Made by a program: the position numbers and the translations under genes | In this document: positions 1 through 5,408 of the stretch, one piece after another | How positions within the stretch are numbered: the first letter of the stretch is position 1 | Layout of the letters: each line of letters opens with the position of its first letter | Notes under the pieces: generated by a model | Databases searched by the model: none | Told to the model about the DNA's origin: nothing | What the model saw: the letters and a program-made list of their open reading frames with translations, nothing else | DNA from: Fibrobacter sp. | GTDB lineage: Bacteria; Fibrobacterota; Fibrobacteria; Fibrobacterales; Fibrobacteraceae | DNA length: 5,707 bases | Assembly: GCA_012841225.1 (NCBI GenBank) | Contig: DUVD01000195.1 | Coordinates: forward strand, 1 to 5,707 | Reading direction: 5' to 3'

Positions 1-69
1 AAAACAGATGCACCAAATGCAGACGCACCAATAGCAGAAACGCCTAACGATATTCCTATGGAACCTTAA
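1..69 (+). CDS. 3' end of an upstream gene with a D/A/P-rich repeat tail (partial)
   Basis: Only the last 22 codons and the TAA stop are inside the window. The frame reads KTDAPNADAPIAETPNDIPM, then EP and stop. The tail consists of degenerate five-residue units DAPNA, DAPIA and ETPND. The first two units are also similar in DNA (positions 7-21 and 22-36, 12 of 15 bases identical). Such acidic, proline- and alanine-rich tails are usually disordered, and the family of the main body cannot be told from this piece. The stop codon overlaps the ATG of the next gene as TAATG, which suggests both belong to one operon with coupled translation. The alternative is that this frame is open by chance. The clean overlap and the periodic residue pattern argue against that. 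Confidence 0.72.
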   Translation, partial: KTDAPNADAPIAETPNDIPMEP

Positions 70-1034
70 TGTCGCTCTACCCGCCTTGGACAAGCGTTTC
101 TGAAGCAGCAGCGCTACTCGTTTCTGGCCACATCGTAGCAATACCCACCGAGACCGTTTACGGGCTTGCGGGCAATGCATTAGACCCGCTCGCTTTGGCT
201 AAAATTTTTGCCGCTAAAGGACGCCCTGTTTTTGATCCCTTAATAGTGCACATAGCGTCTATAGACTCTTTAAAAGACGTGGCTCAAAACATTCCACCGG
301 CGGCGTACGCGCTTGCAGAAGCTTTTTGGCCTGGCCCATTAACACTAGTACTTCCCAAGCAGCCTTGTATTCCTGATCTTGCTACAAGCGGCCTTTTTAC
401 TGTAGCCGTAAGGATTCCAGAACACCCGCTTGCTCAAGAGATCATTTTAAAGGCAGAAGTTCCCCTAGCTGCACCCAGTGCCAATTTATTTAAGCATGTT
501 AGCCCAACCACTGCTGAGCACGTCGCCACGCAATTGGGAGACAAAATTGATGGCATTGTTAACGGAGGCCCTTGCAAAGTAGGAGTAGAAAGCACCATTG
601 TTTCTTTTGAAAACGGAGAGGCCGTTATTCTTAGACCGGGTGCGATTACCCCTGCCATGATCGAATCGGTGATTGGAAAAGTGACCTTAAAAAGGTCTAC
701 ATCGAACCCAGGAGAAGCAATGCTCTCGCCAGGGAGCATGGAAACGCATTACCAGCCACGCATCCCCCTTTATTACGGCACACTCCCCGAAAAATTTATT
801 TTGCCCCAAAACACGGTACGACTTGCTTTTGGCCAAACCACCTCTCGCCTACCAGCGACATTAAACCTGTCCAAAACGGCTAACCTCATCGAAGCCACTG
901 CTCATTTATACGCCTATATACACGAGCTAGATACTCCCCCGCACGAGTTTATTTTGGTAGACCCCATTCCAAATGAAGGGCTGGGCATCGCCCTAAACGA
1001 TCGTCTCCAACGAGCCTCCGTCAAGAAAATATAG
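69..1034 (+). CDS. tsaC: L-threonylcarbamoyladenylate synthase, long TsaC/Sua5 type
   Basis: This cytoplasmic enzyme makes threonylcarbamoyl-AMP from threonine, bicarbonate and ATP. It is the first step of the t6A modification at position 37 of ANN-decoding tRNAs, and TsaB/D/E then transfer the group. The YrdC-like catalytic domain covers about residues 8-200. Its visible motifs are PTETVYGLA (26-34), the KGRP loop (50-53), PLIVHI (57-62), WPGPLTLVL (87-95), AAPSAN (134-139) with SPTTAEHV (145-152), ESTIV (174-178) and LRPG (188-191). The linker SPGSMETHYQP (220-230) and a C-terminal domain ending LNDRLQRAS (309-317) mark the Sua5 form rather than the roughly 190-residue TsaC form. At 321 residues it is close to the usual length for that form. 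The ATG overlaps the upstream stop (TAATG). A weak GGAA lies 5 nt before it, and no upstream start is needed to complete the domain. All expected motifs are present. Confidence 0.96.
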   Translation: MSLYPPWTSVSEAAALLVSGHIVAIPTETVYGLAGNALDPLALAKIFAAKGRPVFDPLIVHIASIDSLKDVAQNIPPAAYALAEAFWPGPLTLVLPKQPCIPDLATSGLFTVAVRIPEHPLAQEIILKAEVPLAAPSANLFKHVSPTTAEHVATQLGDKIDGIVNGGPCKVGVESTIVSFENGEAVILRPGAITPAMIESVIGKVTLKRSTSNPGEAMLSPGSMETHYQPRIPLYYGTLPEKFILPQNTVRLAFGQTTSRLPATLNLSKTANLIEATAHLYAYIHELDTPPHEFILVDPIPNEGLGIALNDRLQRASVKKI

Positions 1035-1044
1035 CTACGCTTAT

Positions 1045-1815
1045 TTAAAAACGCACTTTGGTGTAGTTGGCTCGAATTTCTTTAGATAAAAAAGCATTAA
1101 AATGCCACCACTCGCTTGGGAGTGCTATAAACCCAGCGCGTTTCATCACGTTTCTAAGAAGCAACCTGTTCTCGATTTGTGCTTTATTTAAGCGGCCATT
1201 TTTTAAGGCAGCCGCCTCCCCTTGCATGCCAGCGCAAGGTTCAAAGGAGTCGAAATCCGTCCCCATATCCAACAAGTTCCCTGCTGAATCAGCAATGGAT
1301 AAGTCAATGGCTAAACCAAAATTATGCGCACTACCAGAAGCCGGGCTTGTCACATAATGAGCAAAAGGAGTTCCTCTTACCATGGCGCGAAGGCGCTCTT
1401 GAGCGAATAAAGGACGAGTGGCATCAAAAACAACAAAGTGATATGTTGGGTGATTTTTCTGTAAAAGGAGAATAGCCGTTTTAAATTTGGCAGCCGCTTC
1501 TCGGTGTAAAAAAATTCGATTTGAGCCACAATACAAGTCATGCCCAGTCACATTGTTAAACGAAGCGTAACGTAAATCAAGTTGAATACCTGGCCAACTG
1601 GAAACCTCCACAAACTGAGAATCCGATTCAATCGATTCGATAAAAAGCGCTATTGCTTTACAAAATCGAAGCGGTTTTTCTGGCGGCGTAGGAACAAAAA
1701 CAGAACCACTGGCAAACGCCATTAAAGGAAACAGAACCGCTAAAAAAAATAGCGCGCTTAAAAAGAATTCACCTGATTTTATTTTTTTTTGAAGATTTTT
1801 TTTTGAAAAACACAT
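1045..1815 (-). CDS. Secreted D-alanyl-D-alanine dipeptidase, peptidase M15D (VanX/DdpX family)
   Basis: This is a zinc dipeptidase predicted to split D-Ala-D-Ala. The N-terminus has a Lys-rich start and a hydrophobic stretch (about 17-35) ending AFA|SG, so it looks like a signal peptide with cleavage near residue 35 and export to the periplasm or beyond. The mature part shows the family signatures in order: LDLRYASFNNVTG (79-91), NRIFLH (99-104), DATRP (131-135, whose Arg134 matches the transition-state Arg of VanX), SAHNFGLAID (162-171, zinc ligands His164 and Asp171), MGTDFDSF (184-191) and EWWHF (235-239, base Glu235 and zinc ligand His238). The His-x6-Asp and Glu-x2-His spacings agree with VanX. 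E. coli DdpX is cytoplasmic or periplasmic depending on the report, and VanX is cytoplasmic. A clear signal peptide points to peptidoglycan turnover or scavenging rather than vancomycin resistance, and no vanHA or vanRS genes are present here. The ATG is 3 nt after the receptor stop and has no ribosome binding site at normal spacing, so translation is probably coupled. Two A9 tracts lie in the first 12 codons. Confidence 0.92.
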   Translation of the reverse strand: MCFSKKNLQKKIKSGEFFLSALFFLAVLFPLMAFASGSVFVPTPPEKPLRFCKAIALFIESIESDSQFVEVSSWPGIQLDLRYASFNNVTGHDLYCGSNRIFLHREAAAKFKTAILLLQKNHPTYHFVVFDATRPLFAQERLRAMVRGTPFAHYVTSPASGSAHNFGLAIDLSIADSAGNLLDMGTDFDSFEPCAGMQGEAAALKNGRLNKAQIENRLLLRNVMKRAGFIALPSEWWHFNAFLSKEIRANYTKVRF

Positions 1816-1818
1816 AAG

Positions 1819-4179
1819 CTATTCAAGACTGAATGTGCCTTCGACACCAAACTGCACAAAAAGACCCATTCCCTTTGCCATAAAGGGGACAATTTCGTAA
1901 CCATTGAGGTGGTTGTTATCGTTATCCCGTGTAACTACAGACCTTTCGCGAGCGTTTTCGCTACCCAAAAAACGAAGTGCCGCTACATCTAAATTGGCAA
2001 GAATATTGTTGGCTTCTATATAAAAACGCACGTTTTTAAAGTAACTCTTTTTACCCGGTAGGTCTAAATTCACTCGGAGGTCAGTTCTAAATAAATCGGT
2101 GAACTCATTTAAGTCAGAAACGCGTCTAGTACCGTAAACAGGCTCGTTAGAAACCATCGACGAAGGAGTGATTTTATAATAGTATAACGGACGATGCCAA
2201 GCGGCGTGGTGAGATAAAATAAAAGAAAACAAAGAGTCTTTTCTGGGGTAAAAACGAGCATGTGAAACCATGTCTAAGCGCGAGTTGGCCTGCCACGGAA
2301 GAGACTTAGCATTTTCGAGTTCGTACTCGCCATATACAGAACCTAAGTTGGTGCCCACAGAAAAGCGATGTGATGTTTTCCATTCCACCTTAGCTTGAAC
2401 ACCAGAAACCCAGGCAAAGTCTGCACTGCTCATTTCTATATAATGAGCGTAAGCCTTGGGCTGAGGTAAAATAGGATTCGTGTAATAGCGACCGAAACCA
2501 TGAGCTTGAAACTCTAAGTACTTTGCCTGGTAACCAATACCCGCTTTGGCCGAAGCGCCCCTCACCAGAGAACCTTCAATGGTATTATCTTCGTAAAGGG
2601 GAGTCCAGTCGGCTCGCCAAGCGGCATTACCAAATATACGCCAACGGCCTTTACTAAAAGGAGATTCAGACGATAAATAACGTTCTACATCTAAAGAGGC
2701 AATCGGTGAAGCTTGCCCATCAAAAGCGGCCACTGCTCCAAGCGCTAAAGCCGTATTTTGACGATCCGAGAGCCACTTCATTCGAGACGCCCCCGACAGC
2801 ACATTACCACTCGTTTCCATTTTTTGCATCGCCGAAAAATCGGGATACTCGCGCTCTATGTTATGATGCTCAAATAAAAGAGAAGTGCTTAAATCCGCGC
2901 TCAAAATGCGGCCCTTAAAAGGCCTTTCCACTCCAGCGCTCAGTGTCGTGTGCGTGTATTCGTAACCGTCGATAAACGAAGCCGCTTCGCCCGAGGACCC
3001 AGGTCTAAAACCAGTGGTATCGCGAAGGGTATCCGATAAAGACTCACGCACCAAACCCGCATTCCAGCTAAGTCCAAACCTCGAATTGTAATCTAAACCG
3101 AGTACCAAATAATGCTGACTGCCCGTGATGATGTCGATGCTATTCACTTGGCTCATCGAGGTCGCTGTGTCTTGGCGAATGGCGTATTCGTCTGCGCTAT
3201 ACACTAAATGAAATCCCCAGTTATTGCCAAGGGAGTCCGAGCCATAGACCTGCCCAAAAAAATCCACTGAGCTAAGATCAAAAGGATTTGAAGACTTCAC
3301 GAAATCATCATCACCACCGGCGTCTCTTTTTCTAAACTCAGTAAAGAATTTTTCACCCATGTTTTTAAGCATGGATTCATCTAAGCGCCGTAGTGCAAAC
3401 CGAAATCCGTCTCCAAAAAGAAAAGGCCCGTCGATAATCACCTCTTGCAGCGTAACACCAATGGCAACCTTTGCCCCAAAATGCTCGCCAACTAATTGTT
3501 CAGGCAGGTACTGAATAGAAGCTGCTAAGCCTTGACCAAGAGGCCCCGTGCCATAATGATCATGTACTTCAATGCCGCTTAGAGTACGCGGGTTAATGAC
3601 CGACAAATTGCCAGGAAACCCTACGTCTAAATGGCGCATATTAGGTACGCGCAAACGACCTAAATGGTAGTTCACGTCTTCGGACCTGGAGCCATCATAA
3701 TAAAGAGCGCTTGAAAAATCCTTTTGCCCAGAAATACCGGCCATTTGACTTAGGTGTTCGGTCACATCAAAGCGCATGCCAGCAGCATCCTCTAGCTTCT
3801 CTAAACGAACATGCCTGGTGTTTTCCCATTGGATTATGTTTTCACCACCAATCACGGTGCTTTGGCCTAAGTCGCGCACATTGGTCGAAACCTGAATGAC
3901 CATATCCAATAAGTCAGGGTAATCGGAAAGTTCAATAAGAAAGCTGTCGTAGCCTTCTTTATTAATCGACAAAACGGCGTTTGGGGAAGTCACTTCCACT
4001 TCAAATCGACCACGACTATCTGTAACGGAAATCTTCTTACCCGACTTGTAAGAAATAGCCACTGCATCGACAGGACGATCCGTGCCTGCCTCTAAAACCA
4101 CACCGACTAATCTGGTTGGGGCAGCATAAGCCATTAAGGCCGCTGTTAATAGAAATAGAATGAGTTTCGAGGTACGCAT
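1819..4179 (-). CDS. TonB-dependent receptor-like outer-membrane protein with carboxypeptidase-regulatory-like N-terminal domain
   Basis: This is predicted to be an outer-membrane beta-barrel that takes up a ligand using TonB energy. The substrate cannot be told from sequence. The signal peptide covers residues 1-20 (Lys5, hydrophobic core, AYA-A cleavage). Residues about 21-98 form a CarboxypepD_reg-like beta sandwich (LVGVVLEAGTDRPVDAVAI, then TDSRGRFEVEV and a KEGYDSF turn). Residues about 105-228 are plug-like: LSQMAGISGQ, YYDGSRSEDVNYHLG, RVPNMRHLDV, and INPRTLSGIEVHDHYGTGPLGQGLAASIQYLPE, which follow the usual plug pattern of NP..l..I.v..g..p...G..lag.i. The first barrel strands (QEVIIDGP, then FRFALRRLDESML, about 245-272) fit the same family. 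The rest is alternating aromatic/polar barrel sequence. At 786 residues it is of normal length for a receptor. No TonB box is evident, and the last residues are GTFSLE instead of a terminal aromatic. No clear Shine-Dalgarno precedes the ATG, but the signal peptide requires this start. The dipeptidase follows after 3 nt. Confidence 0.88.
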   Translation of the reverse strand: MRTSKLILFLLTAALMAYAAPTRLVGVVLEAGTDRPVDAVAISYKSGKKISVTDSRGRFEVEVTSPNAVLSINKEGYDSFLIELSDYPDLLDMVIQVSTNVRDLGQSTVIGGENIIQWENTRHVRLEKLEDAAGMRFDVTEHLSQMAGISGQKDFSSALYYDGSRSEDVNYHLGRLRVPNMRHLDVGFPGNLSVINPRTLSGIEVHDHYGTGPLGQGLAASIQYLPEQLVGEHFGAKVAIGVTLQEVIIDGPFLFGDGFRFALRRLDESMLKNMGEKFFTEFRKRDAGGDDDFVKSSNPFDLSSVDFFGQVYGSDSLGNNWGFHLVYSADEYAIRQDTATSMSQVNSIDIITGSQHYLVLGLDYNSRFGLSWNAGLVRESLSDTLRDTTGFRPGSSGEAASFIDGYEYTHTTLSAGVERPFKGRILSADLSTSLLFEHHNIEREYPDFSAMQKMETSGNVLSGASRMKWLSDRQNTALALGAVAAFDGQASPIASLDVERYLSSESPFSKGRWRIFGNAAWRADWTPLYEDNTIEGSLVRGASAKAGIGYQAKYLEFQAHGFGRYYTNPILPQPKAYAHYIEMSSADFAWVSGVQAKVEWKTSHRFSVGTNLGSVYGEYELENAKSLPWQANSRLDMVSHARFYPRKDSLFSFILSHHAAWHRPLYYYKITPSSMVSNEPVYGTRRVSDLNEFTDLFRTDLRVNLDLPGKKSYFKNVRFYIEANNILANLDVAALRFLGSENARERSVVTRDNDNNHLNGYEIVPFMAKGMGLFVQFGVEGTFSLE

Positions 4180-4184
4180 AAGAA

Positions 4185-4214
4185 TCTATAAAGTAGAAAA
4201 AGTTCGCTTTTGAA
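4185..4214 (-). promoter_or_regulatory. Possible promoter of the receptor-dipeptidase operon
   Basis: On the minus strand, TTCAAA (4209-4214, 4 of 6 to the -35 consensus) and TATAGA (4185-4190) are 18 bp apart. Transcription would start almost at the receptor ATG (4179), giving a very short or absent leader. That would fit the lack of a ribosome binding site, but the match is modest and AT-rich DNA gives such hits by chance. Confidence 0.22.
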
Positions 4215-4238
4215 AGTGAATTTTAAGGCGCAAAAGCG
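4205..4238. repeat. 8-bp perfect inverted repeat in the divergent intergenic region
   Basis: CGCTTTTG (4205-4212) and CAAAAGCG (4231-4238) are perfect reverse complements separated by 18 bp. They lie in the 90-bp gap between the divergent receptor and amidase genes, and the left arm overlaps the putative -35 of the receptor promoter. It could be a regulator site shared by both genes or a leader hairpin of the amidase transcript. The function is inferred; the repeat is seen directly. Confidence 0.45.
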
Positions 4239-4269
4239 GAAAGAGCCAGAAAAGGTTAAATTTTAAACA

Positions 4270-5073
4270 ATGGCTAGAGTATACTTAGTTCAAATGGACA
4301 TTGTTTGGTGCGAAAAGACTCAAAATTTTGACACTGTTCGTCGTTTATTAATAAAACAAGGCGTTGAGAAAGGTGGTCTTATTGTTTTGCCCGAAATGTT
4401 TGCCACTGGCTTTGTAGGAAGGCCAAAATCGGGGATTGAAGAATCGTTTGACCATGCCGAAAGCGGCGCCACTGCTCGTTTTTTGCATCAACTCGCCCAA
4501 GAAACGGGCTGTTTAGTGCAAGGCGGTGGTATCACCAAAAAAGGCGACAAGTACCGCAATCACATTAGCGTGTATGCGCCTGGCAAAAACCATACTATTT
4601 GCAGCTACGACAAAATTTACCCCTTCCACACAGAACAGAAATGCTTTGAAGCCGGTGACTTCATTAGCACTTATGCTTTTAGCGACTTTACAGTAGCACC
4701 TTTTATTTGCTACGACCTGCGATTTCCAGAGGTGTTTCGAGCAGCCTTAAATGCAAATGCGGAACTCTTTACTGTAGCTGCCTCTTGGCCTACCACCAGG
4801 AGCAATCACTGGAAAACACTCCTCACCGCAAGGGCTATCGAAAATCAATGCTTTGTTTTAGGAGTGAACCGCGTTGGCAAAGACCCCTATACCAATTACG
4901 CTGGCGACTCACTTATCATCTCGCCTACGGGAGAAGTTTTAGCTTCTTTGGGATCAAAAGAAGGAGTGCTCTCTGCAGAGGTTGATATTAAAATATTAAC
5001 AGAGCTTCGAGAGATTTTTCCTGTTTTAAAAGATGCGAAGCCTTTTTATACCTTCCCCTCCACTAAGCAGTGA
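4270..5073 (+). CDS. Nitrilase-superfamily omega-amidase (YafV/Nit2 type)
   Basis: This is predicted to be a cytoplasmic carbon-nitrogen hydrolase that removes the amide of 2-oxoglutaramate or 2-oxosuccinamate. These keto-amides form when glutamine or asparagine donates its amino group to a transaminase, and in bacteria the enzyme is linked to methionine salvage. The catalytic triad is intact: Glu42 in VLPEMFATGF (39-48), Lys115 in YDKIYPF (113-119) and Cys147 in ICYDLRFPE (146-154). The EMF.TGF form of the Glu motif, ASWPTTRSNHWKTLL (171-185), TARAIENQ (186-193) and GDSLIISPTGEVLA (212-225) match the YafV/Nit2 branch better than generic nitrilases or N-carbamoylputrescine amidases. The 267-residue length is usual for a single-domain member. 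The start at 4270 allows the first beta strand (VYLVQMDI). An AAAGG at 4251-4255 is 14 nt upstream, which is long for a ribosome binding site. The gene stands alone, divergent from the receptor operon, so its pathway partners are elsewhere. Confidence 0.94.
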   Translation: MARVYLVQMDIVWCEKTQNFDTVRRLLIKQGVEKGGLIVLPEMFATGFVGRPKSGIEESFDHAESGATARFLHQLAQETGCLVQGGGITKKGDKYRNHISVYAPGKNHTICSYDKIYPFHTEQKCFEAGDFISTYAFSDFTVAPFICYDLRFPEVFRAALNANAELFTVAASWPTTRSNHWKTLLTARAIENQCFVLGVNRVGKDPYTNYAGDSLIISPTGEVLASLGSKEGVLSAEVDIKILTELREIFPVLKDAKPFYTFPSTKQ

Positions 5074-5090
5074 TTTAAATCACCTTTTAT
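5070..5090 (+). terminator. Possible weak terminator or palindromic site at the amidase stop codon
   Basis: GTGATTTAAATCAC (5070-5083) is a perfect 14-bp palindrome that contains the TGA stop of the amidase gene and is followed by CTTTTAT. Read as RNA it gives a 5-bp stem with a TTAA loop and then a short U-rich stretch. The stem is short and AT-rich, so intrinsic termination would be weak. The site could equally be a protein-binding palindrome. Confidence 0.3.
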
Positions 5091-5141
5091 TTAAAACAAT
5101 AAACACCCTTAAGTGCTTGATTAGCATGCAATTGCGATTTT

Positions 5142-5169
5142 TTGGCCTTTTTTAGCCATTTATTATAAT
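5142..5169 (+). promoter_or_regulatory. Sigma70-like promoter for the short gene
   Basis: A consensus -10 TATAAT (5164-5169) lies 16 bp after TTGGCC (5142-5147), which matches TTGACA at 4 of 6 positions. The expected start of transcription is near 5175-5177, giving a leader of about 72 nt before the ATG at 5248. The region around it is AT-rich with T-runs, as promoters often are. It fits an independent transcript for the short gene and the gene that follows. Confidence 0.5.
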
Positions 5170-5209
5170 TTTATTTGCTAGCGTGTACTCCCTTTAAATG
5201 ATTAGATTT

Positions 5210-5232
5210 AATGTAAACAATTGCAAACATTT
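5210..5232. promoter_or_regulatory. Operator-like symmetric element in the leader of the short gene
   Basis: AATGT (5210-5214) and ACATT (5227-5231) are inverted repeats around a central CAATTG (5218-5223). The same stretch can be read as two 10-bp direct repeats, GTAAACAATT (5213-5222) and GCAAACATTT (5223-5232), 8 of 10 identical. It lies between the predicted transcription start and the ribosome binding site, where a repressor could block elongation. It may be chance symmetry in AT-rich DNA. Confidence 0.3.
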
Positions 5233-5247
5233 CAAAAGGAATAGTTT

Positions 5248-5388
5248 ATGGGTAACACAGAACATGCAAAAATAAACTATGCAAAAGCCCTAATCCGGGC
5301 AGGCTTGCAAAAAGAGTTGATCCTAAAAATCACTGCCATTTCCACATATCAATACGACCTGCTTCAAAAGGAATTGCAAGTAGCCTAA
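5248..5388 (+). CDS. Short hypothetical protein (46 aa), possible helix-turn-helix
   Basis: The reading frame starts MGNTEHAKINYAKAL and ends LLQKELQVA before TAA. A good ribosome binding site, AAAAGGA (5234-5240), lies 7 nt before the ATG, and a consensus-like promoter is upstream, so I regard it as a real gene despite its size. After a polar start, residues about 11-43 appear helical and follow the spacing A..LI..GL....I..IT.IS....DLLQ. This resembles a small helix-turn-helix. It also resembles the C-terminal tail of PD-(D/E)XK-nuclease family (Rpn-like) transposases, where a similar 'A..L...G...e.I...TglS..ei..L' segment occurs. No catalytic part of such a protein is nearby. No signal peptide, membrane segment or cysteine is present. 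The next gene starts 20 nt downstream, so the two are likely co-transcribed. The family is not recognised; the helix-turn-helix reading is inference. Confidence 0.72.
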   Translation: MGNTEHAKINYAKALIRAGLQKELILKITAISTYQYDLLQKELQVA

Positions 5389-5408
5389 CAATTTCTACTT
5401 TCAGGGGT

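Noticed and set aside
434..739. Open frame of 101 codons on the minus strand inside tsaC
   Set aside because: It lies fully antisense to a well-supported conserved gene, and its translation shows no family signature.
1067..1475. Two overlapping plus-strand frames of 96 and 98 codons inside the dipeptidase gene
   Set aside because: They are antisense to the conserved zinc-site region of the M15 gene and have no recognisable motifs.
1045..1815. Vancomycin resistance gene (vanX) reading of the M15 dipeptidase
   Set aside because: The enzyme has a signal peptide, and there is no D-lactate dehydrogenase, altered ligase or two-component system nearby. A general dipeptidase role is more likely.
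2706..3899. Plus-strand frames of 62-70 codons inside the receptor gene
   Set aside because: They are antisense to the receptor barrel and plug, with His/Pro/Ser-rich translations typical of shadow frames.
4707..4985. 92-codon frame in another phase inside the amidase gene
   Set aside because: It overlaps the active-site Cys region of a conserved enzyme and encodes a Cys/Arg/Ser-rich sequence without a family pattern.
5124..5135. Overlapping palindromes GCATGC and GCAATTGC as an operator
   Set aside because: They are short, sit upstream of the -35 box without further symmetry, and are expected by chance in AT-rich DNA.
5143..5175. TGGC/GCCA hairpin followed by an AT-rich stretch as an intrinsic terminator of the amidase gene
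   Set aside because: The stem has only 4 bp with an 8-nt loop, and the same bases fit a promoter with a consensus -10 better.
5256..5408. Extension of the right-edge gene upstream in its own frame
   Set aside because: The frame is open but has no start codon there, and the translation (rich in Lys, His, Cys, Pro) looks like a shadow of the short gene.
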